Of a stretch of 64,000 bases of DNA, positions 32,762-41,649 are shown in pieces. A program made the position numbers and the translations under genes. The notes beneath the pieces were generated by a model. That model did no database searches. It saw nothing but the letters and a program-made list of their open reading frames with translations, and was not told where the DNA came from. Each line of letters starts with the position of its first letter. Positions within the stretch are counted from its first letter, which is position 1. The DNA comes from Emergencia timonensis. GTDB lineage: Bacteria; Bacillota; Clostridia; Peptostreptococcales; Anaerovoracaceae. The stretch lies in contig NZ_FLKM01000009.1 of NCBI RefSeq assembly GCF_900086585.1, positions 930,001 through 994,000 on the forward strand, given 5' to 3'.

Positions 32762-34007
32762 CCGCATCCTCCATAGGCATGTATAGAAATAACTGAAACT
32801 GGTCGTCCTCGGTTCTGATCTCCATGCTGCCTCCGTAACGGCTGACGATCTCGCTGATACTTCTGAGACCGTAGCCGTGGGATTTTTTGTCCGTTTTAGT
32901 CGTGGCAGGAAGGGTGTCCTCTGCAGCTTTCGATGCCTCTTTAGGTAATGAATTGGCAACTTTCACTGCAAAGAGTCCCTTTTGTGCGCGGGCTTTCAGA
33001 TGAATCCACCGCTGACCTTCCGGCAGCTTGCGGCTAGCCTCGATGGCATTGTCGAGGGCGTTGGCAAAGAGAGCACAGACGTCCACTTTGTCAAAGGGAA
33101 GTTCACGGGTGATGTCGGCCTTGCATTCCAATTTGATGGAAGACTGCTCCATGACCGGCGCTTTGGCACTGAGTACCGCATTGACAGTGCTGTCTGCGCA
33201 GTAGTGGAGCGTACTGTCCATGGCCGGATTTTCGATGAGCTCAGCAAGATAGGCATCCCGCTCAGTTGCAGGCAGGGAAGACAAGATCTGCAGGTGATTG
33301 GCCAGATCGTGGCGCAGCCTGCGTACCTCAAATTGCTGCTGCTCCATGGCCTGATAGTACCTTTTATTCATATCGTTCATCAAAACCTCCCGCTCCAGCT
33401 GCTGCTGCCTAGCCAGGACAATGATGGCCCACATCAAGCCGATAAAAGCGATGAGGCAGATGAGAAAGCATACCAGACATGTGACTACAATGAAATAAGG
33501 GAAGGAATAGTGGGGATTGGGGACGATGACCAACGTACAGGTGATTCCCATAGGCAGGGCGGTGAGAAAGAGAATCAGCCGCCAAAGCACCGGCGACAGT
33601 TCGTAGTCCTTCGGCGGCGCAAAGTGTTTGATCAGCAGGTAAAGTATGACCCAGAAAATCAATCGAATGATAATGCGGGTTCCCCAATGGGGATTGCTCA
33701 AGTTATCATAAAACCCGTTGAATGCCAGCATGGTGCTGCAGAACATGAGTCCGATGGTGAAACGCTGCAGTTTGGACTCTTTGTAGCAAATCATGACAGC
33801 AGTCATGAAAAGAATGACCGTAGGCGGCAGATTATCTCTGTCTCCGACAAAGATAACCATGGTAATAATCAGCGTGTAAGCAGAGATCAGTACGATTCTT
33901 CGCCAAAGGCCGTCTTTGATAGAGAGGAGGCATTCGGAGGATTTCATGGCAAAATACGCTGCTGCGAACAGCGCCAGCTTGTCAAGTATGTATAGGGCAG
34001 TTCCCAT
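32754..34007 (-). CDS. GHKL-type sensor histidine kinase (AgrC/LytS-like)
   Basis: 417 residues. About six membrane segments occupy residues 1-205, followed by a coiled-coil, a phospho-acceptor helix with H in RRLRHDLANHL, the N-box NALDNAIEA and the G-box HGYGLRSI. This is the HPK10/AgrC layout, which senses peptides or membrane state. GGGAGGTGAT precedes the start, whose ATG overlaps the stop of the response-regulator gene (TGATG). No AgrB/AgrD gene is present, so the signal is more likely an antimicrobial peptide handled by the divergent ABC exporter. Confidence 0.88.
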   Translation of the reverse strand: MGTALYILDKLALFAAAYFAMKSSECLLSIKDGLWRRIVLISAYTLIITMVIFVGDRDNLPPTVILFMTAVMICYKESKLQRFTIGLMFCSTMLAFNGFYDNLSNPHWGTRIIIRLIFWVILYLLIKHFAPPKDYELSPVLWRLILFLTALPMGITCTLVIVPNPHYSFPYFIVVTCLVCFLICLIAFIGLMWAIIVLARQQQLEREVLMNDMNKRYYQAMEQQQFEVRRLRHDLANHLQILSSLPATERDAYLAELIENPAMDSTLHYCADSTVNAVLSAKAPVMEQSSIKLECKADITRELPFDKVDVCALFANALDNAIEASRKLPEGQRWIHLKARAQKGLFAVKVANSLPKEASKAAEDTLPATTKTDKKSHGYGLRSISEIVSRYGGSMEIRTEDDQFQLFLYMPMEDADE

Positions 34008-34720
34008 CAGAAATCACCTCCCAGCATGGCGCGCGCCAGTTTTTCGGACGCCTGCTGCCTGAGGGCGCGGCTGATGGGAAGCTCTGTGCCTGCCAGGGTG
34101 ACGGAGGACGCGGACACATGCGCAACGGCCAGGCTGTTTACCAGATAACGCTGATGGATTCTGACAAAGCCGTCACCGAGCACTTCTTCCACATGATCCA
34201 GCTTATCGTAAAACTGGTACTCCTTCTGTGCCGTCACCAGATGGACCAGCCGCTTTTCGCTGTAGCAGTAGAGGATGTCGCGGCAGCTGACTTTGAAGGT
34301 TCCGTCTGCGTTCTGAAAGGTAAAGAACGTATCATTTACGTCAGCAGTCATGCTGCGCGCTCTTTCCATCAGTTCCCGCACTCTGCCCGCGCCCGCCGGC
34401 TTGATGATGTAATCCAGGGCGCCCACTTTGTATCCGTCAAAGACGTAATCGGTATAGCCGGTCACAAAGACGATCATCAGGTCCTGATTGAATTTCCTGA
34501 TATCTGTAGCGGCTTCCATGCCGTTCATCTCGTCCATCTCCACGTCGAGAAACAAAAGATCTATTTCACCGGGGTGCTTTGCCAGCCAGCTGACGGCTCT
34601 TTTCCCGGAGTTGAATTCATATACGATTTCCTCGTTTCCATCTAAGAGTATCTTCTCCAGTTGAAAACGCAGGGCGTCCCTTGCGCTGGTTTCGTCGTCA
34701 CACAAGGCGATTCTCAGCAT
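34007..34720 (-). CDS. LytTR-family response regulator
   Basis: 237 residues from the ATG at 34720; the frame is open to 34765 but without a ribosome site. A receiver domain (CDDE acidic pair, phospho-Asp in LLFLDVEM, K in DYIIKPA) is followed by a LytTR DNA-binding domain from ~135 (DILYCYSEKRLVHLVTAQKEYQFY, VRIHQRYLVN). It pairs with the GHKL kinase downstream and is divergent from the BceAB-like genes, which are likely targets. Confidence 0.9.
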   Translation of the reverse strand: MLRIALCDDETSARDALRFQLEKILLDGNEEIVYEFNSGKRAVSWLAKHPGEIDLLFLDVEMDEMNGMEAATDIRKFNQDLMIVFVTGYTDYVFDGYKVGALDYIIKPAGAGRVRELMERARSMTADVNDTFFTFQNADGTFKVSCRDILYCYSEKRLVHLVTAQKEYQFYDKLDHVEEVLGDGFVRIHQRYLVNSLAVAHVSASSVTLAGTELPISRALRQQASEKLARAMLGGDF

Positions 34721-34928
34721 AGTTGTACCTGCCTTTCTATCTGTATCTGAACAAAAGTATATCACAAAAATGCAGAACTTTACATCAAAAGCGTTAAATT
34801 TTACAAAGTCTGCAGGGCGGGTGTCAAACGTTACACCAATCTTGCGAAAAATGACATGGCCTTTTTTGATCCTGTTTTTTTATGTTAAGGTAATACCATC
34901 AAAGACAAATCGATTGGAGAATGAAAAA

Positions 34929-35675
34929 ATGTTATATGTGAAAAATCTTCATAAATCCTACATGGTAGGACAGGAAAAATACAAGGTATTAAAAGGGGTG
35001 GATCTCACCGTAGCCCAGGGAGAATTTGTGGCGGTCATGGGACCCTCAGGATCGGGAAAGAGCACTTTGCTCAACTGCATCTCCTGTTATATTCCATTTG
35101 ACGACGGCAAGATTACTTTAGGCGGCCAGGAGTTGGTGGATATGAGTGAAGAAGGCTTGGCTAAGGTGAGAAACGAAAAGCTGGGTTTCGTATTCCAGGA
35201 TTTCATGCTGCTGGACGGACTTACCATCAGAGAAAACATCCTGCTGCCTAGGATCATCAACAGCAGTGTAGACGCAGAAGGGGAAAAGCTAGCCGATAAG
35301 CTGCTGACTCTTTTCGGCATCGATCACATCAAAGGCAAGTTCCCGGCTGAGGTTTCTGGCGGCGAAAGACAAAGAACCGCTGTGGCGAGAGCTTTGATCA
35401 ACAATCCTCTGGTGATTCTGGCAGACGAGCCGACGGGAAACCTGGACAGCAAGTCCAGCAGAGCGGTCATCAACTCTTTCAAAGAAGCCATCGGCAAACT
35501 GGGGGCAACCATCCTCATGGTGACCCACGACAGCTTTTCTGCCTCTTTCTGCGACAGAGTCATTTTGCTGAAGGACGGAAACGTGTTTAAAAACATGGAG
35601 AACAAGGGAAGCCAGGGCGAGTTCCACGACCGGCTGCTGCAGGAAATCAAAGAAATGAGTGGTGATGTAAAATGA
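34929..35675 (+). CDS. BceA-like ABC transporter ATP-binding protein
   Basis: 248 residues from the ATG at 34929, with GGAG 9 bases upstream; earlier in-frame starts lack a site. Walker A GPSGSGKST, signature VSGGERQR, Walker B VILADEPTGNLD and H-loop VTHD are all intact. The MacB/LolD/Bce type drives mechanotransmission or peptide-antibiotic detoxification. The stop overlaps the permease start (ATGA). Confidence 0.9.
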   Translation: MLYVKNLHKSYMVGQEKYKVLKGVDLTVAQGEFVAVMGPSGSGKSTLLNCISCYIPFDDGKITLGGQELVDMSEEGLAKVRNEKLGFVFQDFMLLDGLTIRENILLPRIINSSVDAEGEKLADKLLTLFGIDHIKGKFPAEVSGGERQRTAVARALINNPLVILADEPTGNLDSKSSRAVINSFKEAIGKLGATILMVTHDSFSASFCDRVILLKDGNVFKNMENKGSQGEFHDRLLQEIKEMSGDVK

Positions 35676-37777
35676 TGACGATGAGAGAGATACAGAAGAA
35701 ATTAAGAAAGAACAACAGCAAGAATTACACGCTTTATGTGTTCTGCAATTTTATATCTCTGATGCTGATTACGGCTTACTCGGCCATGATGTTTTCGCCC
35801 ACAGTGTTAAAGGTGCTGCCGGAAGGCGGCGACAGCAGGAAACAGGTCACGGCGATCTTTGTTCTTGCCTGTGTCGGCTGCGTGGTCTTTACCATCTATG
35901 CGGCAGGGCTGTTTTTCCGCAAGAAGTCAAAGGAAATCGGCACGATGATGGCTCTGGGCGCATCCAAAAAACGTCTGCGGCCGATCCTGCTTTCTGAAAC
36001 CGTGATGCTCAGCGGACTTTCATCTCTGGTCGGAACGGCTGCGGGGATGCCCTTTGCATGGCTGATCTGGCAGGGCTTTCGCCTGCTGGTCGTTAACAGC
36101 AAAGAAATGAACCTGGCCTTTGATATGAAGTGTCTGTGGGTTTCGGCGGCTTTCCTGGCACTGGTTCTGGCGGCGGCCGTTGTCCTGGCGTTCCGCTATC
36201 TGGGCAGGACCAACGTCTTAGACGTTATCCACGAAGAACACAAAAACGAAGCAATCCGCCCCATAGGTAAAAAATGCGGCATCCTGGGTATCGTACTGCT
36301 TTTGGCAGGAGCTGTAGCCGGCTATTTTGGCGGCAGCATATACGAGAGCATCTTCAAGGCCTATGCCCCCGTCTGGATCAATTTGCTGTATGTACCGGTG
36401 TTCATTGGCCTTTACATGATTTTGCTTCACACTGTCGTCAACGGATGGACAGCGCATAAGAATCGGTACAAAGGCATCATTTCGAGGAGCATGATGAAGT
36501 TTCAGGGAAAACAGACGGTCAACAACATGCTGGTGGTGACCGTGCTTATCGCGGGAGCCTGCTTTGGCATGTTCTACCTTCCGATGATGGGAGGCAGCCA
36601 GATCATGGAGACCAATGGTCGGCCTTACGATTACAGCTTCCGCTATCCCGCTGACAATACCTTTGCCAGCGAGAAAAACCTGACGGAGCTGGCGGCAAAA
36701 GAGGGGTTATCAATAGACGATTACAGGAATACGTCCTATATCACCCTGGGCATGGACGGCGAAGAAGAAATTGAGGATTCCGGAAATAATTATCATGTAG
36801 AACGCAGGGAGTTCAGCAATGAAGGACGGTTTTTCTCCGCCAGCCAGTTCCACCACATGACCGGGGAAAAGGTCACTGTGTCAAAGGGGCAGTACCTGGC
36901 TGTGGGTGATAACGACGGCAATGCGCTCTATGCCAATGACACGGCAACTTTGGTGACAAATATGACGACCAAAGAGCAGCTGAAGGTGAAGTTTGGCGGT
37001 GTCATCAAATACGGCATGCTTTCCGGCGAGATGGGGTATTATATCTTAAGTGACGAAGACTATGCTAAGGCGGCAAAGGGACTTGCCGGCCAGTGGATCG
37101 AGGGGATGACCTTTTTTAACATCAAATCCGGAGACAACTATCAGTTCGCTGACAGCCTTTACCGCGGATTTATCGACTCTATGGATGACAAAGCCCCTTT
37201 GCAGACCTACTATGACCGCGTTGCGAAATACGGAGCAGAGCAAAGAGGAGAGGTGTACTGGGGCGACACAGACGAGATGACGAAGCTGTCGTTTGACCAC
37301 CCGGACTCTTCAGAGTTCAGGCAGTTTTGGGCATATATGCCAAAGATCAGAACGTTAGATCAAAATGATTTCATGAGAACTTTTGCCGTGTTCATGATGA
37401 TGTTCCTCTTCATCGCCATCATCTGCATGTTGTCTGCTCTGATTATCTGCTACACCAGGTGTATGACCATCGCCATCAATAACCGGTATGTCTTCGACGA
37501 CTTGAAACGGCTGGGGGCGTCTCCGAAATTCCTGAACAAAGAATTGCGCAGCCAGGCAGGAAAGGTCTTTTCTGTGCCTGCTATCGTGGGTATGGCTATG
37601 ATGTATCTCCTGTATTTCATGATGATGTACGCAAATGACAGTAAACTTACATCGGGCGAACTGGTTAACATGGGTATCTGCTTCATCGTCGTGCTGCTGT
37701 TTGCCGCCGTCATATACGGGGTATATCGAGTGACATTATCAAAGATGAGGAAACAGCTTGCGATTACAAAGGCGTGA
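35672..37777 (+). CDS. BceB-like FtsX-family ABC permease
   Basis: 701 residues. About ten membrane segments: an N-terminal one, two groups of three, then a large extracellular domain (~305-560) before the last three or four, which is the BceB/VraG layout. The IGTMMALGASKKRLRPILL motif is the FtsX coupling region. Such permeases bind lipid-II-cycle complexes with bacitracin or lantibiotics. Bce modules normally signal to a BceS-type kinase; here the neighbouring system is GHKL/LytTR. Downstream lie the 84-bp repeats and no clear terminator. Confidence 0.88.
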   Translation: MMTMREIQKKLRKNNSKNYTLYVFCNFISLMLITAYSAMMFSPTVLKVLPEGGDSRKQVTAIFVLACVGCVVFTIYAAGLFFRKKSKEIGTMMALGASKKRLRPILLSETVMLSGLSSLVGTAAGMPFAWLIWQGFRLLVVNSKEMNLAFDMKCLWVSAAFLALVLAAAVVLAFRYLGRTNVLDVIHEEHKNEAIRPIGKKCGILGIVLLLAGAVAGYFGGSIYESIFKAYAPVWINLLYVPVFIGLYMILLHTVVNGWTAHKNRYKGIISRSMMKFQGKQTVNNMLVVTVLIAGACFGMFYLPMMGGSQIMETNGRPYDYSFRYPADNTFASEKNLTELAAKEGLSIDDYRNTSYITLGMDGEEEIEDSGNNYHVERREFSNEGRFFSASQFHHMTGEKVTVSKGQYLAVGDNDGNALYANDTATLVTNMTTKEQLKVKFGGVIKYGMLSGEMGYYILSDEDYAKAAKGLAGQWIEGMTFFNIKSGDNYQFADSLYRGFIDSMDDKAPLQTYYDRVAKYGAEQRGEVYWGDTDEMTKLSFDHPDSSEFRQFWAYMPKIRTLDQNDFMRTFAVFMMMFLFIAIICMLSALIICYTRCMTIAINNRYVFDDLKRLGASPKFLNKELRSQAGKVFSVPAIVGMAMMYLLYFMMMYANDSKLTSGELVNMGICFIVVLLFAAVIYGVYRVTLSKMRKQLAITKA

Positions 37778-37873
37778 TATTTGCCCAGGGAGATAACAGC
37801 TGCGGCCTGCTTGGCAGAATTGATGCTGGCGTTCCCCCGCTTGCAGATTTATTGCAGTGCTTTGCGGGGTTAC

Positions 37874-38117
37874 GATTACGCAGAATCAGCTGAAATCGGC
37901 AAAATCGTTACGGAGTTTGCGTGAAATCAGCATCGGATGCGTAATGGAGATATGCTCGATTACGCAGAATGAGCCGAAATCGGCAAAAACGTTACGGAGT
38001 TTGTGAGAAATCAGCAACGGATGCGTAATGGAGATATGCTCGATTACGCAGAATGAGCCGAAATCGGCAAAAACGTTACGGAGTTTGCGTGAAATCAGCA
38101 TCGGATGCGTAATGGAG
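37874..38117. repeat. Three tandem copies of an 84-bp repeat
   Basis: Copies begin at 37874, 37958 and 38042, each opening GATTACGCAGAAT, with internal AAATCGGCAAAA, CGTTACGGAGTTTG and ending GGATGCGTAATGGAG. Copies 2 and 3 are nearly identical; copy 1 differs by a few bases; the third lacks the last 8 bases. The unit has no variable spacer. The gap 37778-38456 holds these repeats, a dyad AACACACGC/GCGTGTGTT (38234-38274) and the hairpin at 38299, but no gene I can support. Confidence 0.9.
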
Positions 38118-38298
38118 CCAGCGACAGCCGTACGCCCTATAAAGAGATTGCTAAAGCTGAGGCAAAAGGCCAAGAATGTACTTTGCAAAAGTCAACTCCA
38201 GCCTGCTAACACATCAATTTTAAAGAAAATTGAAACACACGCTTCGATTATATATTTCAAGGAATGCGTGTGTTATAATCATCAAATATGAATTATAC

Positions 38299-38344
38299 GC
38301 CGCAGCCGATGGACTCTGATAAAGTCATTGGCTGTGGCTTTTGT
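38299..38344 (+). terminator. Hairpin with T-run upstream of the Fn3 protein gene
   Basis: 13-bp stem GCCGCAGCCGATG/CATTGGCTGTGGC with two G-U pairs, then TTTT. It precedes the next start codon by about 110 bases and could be an attenuator or the end of a short upstream transcript. Confidence 0.5.
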
Positions 38345-38456
38345 ATTGCCTTTGGTGTTGCCGCGGATGTCATATCCGTCTATATGCAACCTGTTCGAAT
38401 TGTGCTATACTAAAGTTAATGTCATAATTTGCGAAATACAATTGAGGAGGAGAAGT

Positions 38457-39512
38457 ATGAAGAAAAAACGACCTGTGATCGGACTGATAATGGCACTGAT
38501 ATTTACCCTGCTGCCGGCTAACGTGATGACGTCTTATGCCGATGTAGGCGATGCGCCTACATATATTTATGCAGATGAAGATGATGACCAATTGTTTGTC
38601 TACTGGGACGAGGTAGATTGGGACGACGGCTTTATGGAAGAAAGCATTGCTGCCCAAAGAAGTATCAGCGACTATGACCTGGATTATTACGAAGTGTACT
38701 GCAAGTACCCCAATAAGGCTGACTATGAATTGGTTAAAAAAGTCGAGGCTGACGATGATGAATATCACTACTATGACGAATATACTGATGATGAAGGTTA
38801 TGTTGAATTTGAGGAATTTTACGGTTTCTATATGCCAGTGACCCAAAGAGGTGTTTATGAGTTCAAAGTAAGAGCTCATTACTATGATGATTGGGACGAT
38901 GAAGAAGTCTATAGCTCGTGGACCTACGGTGATGGCGCATACTTGAATTTCACAAAACCGATACTGAAAACAAAGACCTTGAGTTCCACAGAAATTCAAC
39001 TGACGTGGAGCGCTACAGAAGGTGCCGACGGCTATACGATTTACCGCGCAAAATCTTTAAAGGGGAAGTATACAGAGATCGGAGATAGCCTTGGTGATGA
39101 TCCCACATCTTGGATTGATGACGTCAAAGCAAATACTAAATATTACTATTACATTGCACCGTACATATCTCATGGTGAGTATATCTATGAAGGCTATGAA
39201 TCCAACAAAGTAAGCGGTTTTGCGGGAGTCGAAAAGGGAAAGATTACACGACTGACATCCTATTCAAAAAAGGTCAGTATCAAGTGGTCAAAGATTCCTT
39301 CTGCCAGCGGGTATGAGATTTACAGATCCACTCGATCAGGCGGAGGTTACAAGAAAATTGCCACCATTACATCTGGTTCTAAAACCAGCTACCTTGACTC
39401 TGGAAAGACAAAAGGGAAGAAGTACTACTACAAGATAAAGGCATATAAGATCATAAATGGAAAGAAGCTGAAAAGCCCATTCAGCAGCTGGAGATCCGTA
39501 GTCGTTTCCTGA
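38457..39512 (+). CDS. Secreted acidic Fn3-repeat protein
   Basis: 351 residues from the ATG at 38457 (GAGGAGG 7 bases upstream). Signal peptide to about residue 27 (cleavage near SYA). The first ~130 residues are very rich in D, E and Y (WDEVDWDDGFMEE, DDDEYHYYDEYTDDEG), followed by two Fn3-like domains (~150-255 and ~260-351). The last shows YEIYRSTRSGGGYKKIA and KKYYYKIKAYKIINGKK, the same module type that ends the B12-regulated, C69 and M14 proteins. It may be mostly the module itself, for attachment or matrix. Ca2+ binding by the acidic part is a guess. Confidence 0.75.
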   Translation: MKKKRPVIGLIMALIFTLLPANVMTSYADVGDAPTYIYADEDDDQLFVYWDEVDWDDGFMEESIAAQRSISDYDLDYYEVYCKYPNKADYELVKKVEADDDEYHYYDEYTDDEGYVEFEEFYGFYMPVTQRGVYEFKVRAHYYDDWDDEEVYSSWTYGDGAYLNFTKPILKTKTLSSTEIQLTWSATEGADGYTIYRAKSLKGKYTEIGDSLGDDPTSWIDDVKANTKYYYYIAPYISHGEYIYEGYESNKVSGFAGVEKGKITRLTSYSKKVSIKWSKIPSASGYEIYRSTRSGGGYKKIATITSGSKTSYLDSGKTKGKKYYYKIKAYKIINGKKLKSPFSSWRSVVVS

Positions 39513-39547
39513 CGAGCACTTTATATAAACAAGACGGGAGGAATATG

Positions 39548-40864
39548 ATGGAACAGATGACTCTTTTTGATAACCGGGAGAAGACGGCGCCGCTGGCAAG
39601 CCGTCTGCGGCCGGAAACTTTAGACGAATATGTGGGACAAAAGCACCTCATAGGCGAGGGAAAGATTCTGCGGCAGCTGATTGAAAAAGATCAGATTTCC
39701 TCTATGATCTTCTGGGGACCGCCGGGAGTGGGCAAGACCACTCTGGCGCGGATCATCGCAAAGAAGACCAAAGCCGACTTCATCGAATTCAGCGCTGTAA
39801 ACAGCGGCATCAAAGAAGTGAAAGAGGTAATGAGCCGGGCAGAGGAAAACCGCAAGATGGGCATTCGCACCCTGCTGTTCACTGACGAGATTCACAGATT
39901 TAACAAAGCCCAGCAGGATGCCTTTCTTCCCTATGTGGAGAAGGGCAGCGTCGTTTTGGTGGGTGCGACCACGGAAAATCCATCCTTTGAGATCAACTCC
40001 GCGCTGCTGTCCCGTTGCAAGGTCTTTATCCTGAAAGGTCTGGAAGAAGAGGACTTGCAGGAGCTTCTGAGCCATGCCGTCAAAAGCCCCAAAGGATTCG
40101 GCCATATGGATATCGACATCGATGACAGACAGATTGCAGCTATCGCCAGATTCGCTAACGGAGATGCCAGGACCGCACTGAACACCCTGGAAATGGCAGT
40201 TCTCAACGGAAGACTGGACAGTGAGGGTTGTGTCCATGTAGAGGAGGAGAGCCTGGCCCAGTGTATGAACCGCAGGTCGCTGTTATATGACAAAACAGGG
40301 GAAGAACATTATAACATCATTTCCGCCCTTCACAAGTCCATGCGCAACAGTGACCCCGACGCGGCAGTCTATTGGATGTATCGCATGCTGGACGGCGGGG
40401 AGGATCCCCTATATATCGCAAGAAGGCTTGTCCGTTTTGCCAGCGAAGATGTGGGAATGGCGGATTCCCACGCATTGCAGGTGGCAGTGGCAGCATACCA
40501 AGCCTGCCACTTTATTGGCATGCCGGAGTGCGACGTCCATCTGACTCATGCGGTGGTCTATCTCTCCATGGCGCCAAAATCCAACGCACTCTACATGGCT
40601 TGCGAGGCCGTCAAAAAGGACGTCCGCGATCTGCCGGCGGAACCGGTGCCTCTTCAGATTCGCAATGCGCCGACAAAATTAATGAAAGATCTGGAGTACG
40701 GCAAAGGTTACATCTACGCCCACGACACTGAGGAAAAGCTGAGCAAAATGCAGTGTCTGCCGGACGCCCTTGCGGGCAGGCGCTATTATCAGCCCACGGA
40801 CCAGGGACTTGAAAAGAGAGTCAAAGAGCGATTGGAGCAAATCATAGAATGGAAAAAGAAATAG
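39548..40864 (+). CDS. rarA: RarA/MgsA replication-associated recombination ATPase
   Basis: 438 residues from the second ATG (39548), 6 bases from GGGAGG; 39545 is also possible. AAA+ core with Walker A GPPGVGKTT, Walker B LLFTDEIHRFNKAQQD, sensor ATTENPSFEIN and arginine-finger region LLSRCKVF, then the family C-terminal domain (SALHKSMRNSDPDAAVYW). RarA acts at stalled replication forks on single-strand ends. Stop codon abuts the stop of the convergent MntR-type gene. Confidence 0.93.
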   Translation: MEQMTLFDNREKTAPLASRLRPETLDEYVGQKHLIGEGKILRQLIEKDQISSMIFWGPPGVGKTTLARIIAKKTKADFIEFSAVNSGIKEVKEVMSRAEENRKMGIRTLLFTDEIHRFNKAQQDAFLPYVEKGSVVLVGATTENPSFEINSALLSRCKVFILKGLEEEDLQELLSHAVKSPKGFGHMDIDIDDRQIAAIARFANGDARTALNTLEMAVLNGRLDSEGCVHVEEESLAQCMNRRSLLYDKTGEEHYNIISALHKSMRNSDPDAAVYWMYRMLDGGEDPLYIARRLVRFASEDVGMADSHALQVAVAAYQACHFIGMPECDVHLTHAVVYLSMAPKSNALYMACEAVKKDVRDLPAEPVPLQIRNAPTKLMKDLEYGKGYIYAHDTEEKLSKMQCLPDALAGRRYYQPTDQGLEKRVKERLEQIIEWKKK

Positions 40865-41287
40865 CTATTTTTTCATCAAAGCGGTCAGCTTCGCAAGATT
40901 TTCAATGGTTCTGGCATCGAGAAAATGCTCGATTTTCTCCACCTGCTCCAGTTCATTATCCGTATTGTTGAGCAGACACAAGAAACGCTGCAGGACGTCA
41001 TGACGGTAGAGCAAATAGTCGCCGGACAGACGTCCTTTTTCAGTTAACAAAATATAACCGTATTTTTCTGCATTGATATAACCGGTTTCTGAAAGAAGCC
41101 GAATCATCTTGGAAGCTGAGGAAGGCTTTACATGGAGGACTTCCGCCAGCTCCCCCAAGCGCACCACTGTGTGTGTTTCCATCAAACGGCAGATCATCTC
41201 CAGATAATCCTCCATGGCAGGGGTCAATTCCGCCCCTTCTTGTATCTGATATCCCTTTATCGTATAAAATCCTTTTGCGTCGACCAT
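40865..41287 (-). CDS. DtxR/MntR-family regulator next to feoAB
   Basis: 140 residues. N-terminal winged HTH (LTPAMEDYLEMICRLM, VKPSSASKMIRLLSETGYI) and dimer domain with the metal-ligand helix LLYRHDVLQRFL and QVEKIEHFLD. It is divergent from feoA, with a perfect dyad between them, so it likely represses Fe(II) uptake when metal is sufficient. It differs clearly from the other DtxR-family protein at 5512. Confidence 0.88.
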   Translation of the reverse strand: MVDAKGFYTIKGYQIQEGAELTPAMEDYLEMICRLMETHTVVRLGELAEVLHVKPSSASKMIRLLSETGYINAEKYGYILLTEKGRLSGDYLLYRHDVLQRFLCLLNNTDNELEQVEKIEHFLDARTIENLAKLTALMKK

Positions 41288-41326
41288 TTTTTAATCACCT
41301 CTAAAAGCCCTTCTGAATAGTATACA

Positions 41327-41347
41327 TAGGGAAAAAAAGTTTCCCTA
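41327..41347. promoter_or_regulatory. Candidate DtxR-family operator for feoAB
   Basis: Perfect 8-bp dyad TAGGGAAA-N5-TTTCCCTA in the 89-base divergent space. The TAGG...CCTA ends recall DtxR/MntR/IdeR sites. Binding is inferred. Confidence 0.6.
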
Positions 41348-41376
41348 GACTAAATTTATTTTGGAGGATCAGATTT

Positions 41377-41649
41377 ATGAATCTTAATGATATGAAACCA
41401 GGCGAAAAGGCAAGCGTAAGAGAACTGCACAGTATTGGAAATATGAGAAGACGTCTTTTGGACATCGGCCTCATTGAAAATACGGAAATCGAATGTCTGG
41501 GAAGAAGTCCCGGCGGAGATCCAGCAGCCTTTTTGATCAGGGGCGCTGTCATCGCTATCCGCTCTGAAGACTGCGCTGACATCATTGTAAACTCGGAAGG
41601 CGACGCTATGCGCAAGGTCAGTCGGGAAGGCGGTCTGGCATGGGCTTAA
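41377..41649 (+). CDS. feoA: FeoA ferrous iron transport accessory protein
   Basis: 90 residues with the SH3-like FeoA fold: MKPGEKASVRELHSIGNMRRRLLDIGLIENTEIECLGRSPGGDP is nearly diagnostic. It assists FeoB in Fe(II) import at the membrane. GGAGG lies 8-10 bases upstream. The end overlaps the feoB start by 10 bases. Confidence 0.93.
   Translation: MNLNDMKPGEKASVRELHSIGNMRRRLLDIGLIENTEIECLGRSPGGDPAAFLIRGAVIAIRSEDCADIIVNSEGDAMRKVSREGGLAWA

Noticed and set aside
37874..38117. CRISPR array
   Set aside because: The 84-bp units are contiguous and have no unique spacers; no cas genes nearby.
37886..38188. Minus-strand gene with peptide repeats
   Set aside because: It is only a translation of the 84-bp DNA repeat (28 codons per unit); no ribosome site or start context.
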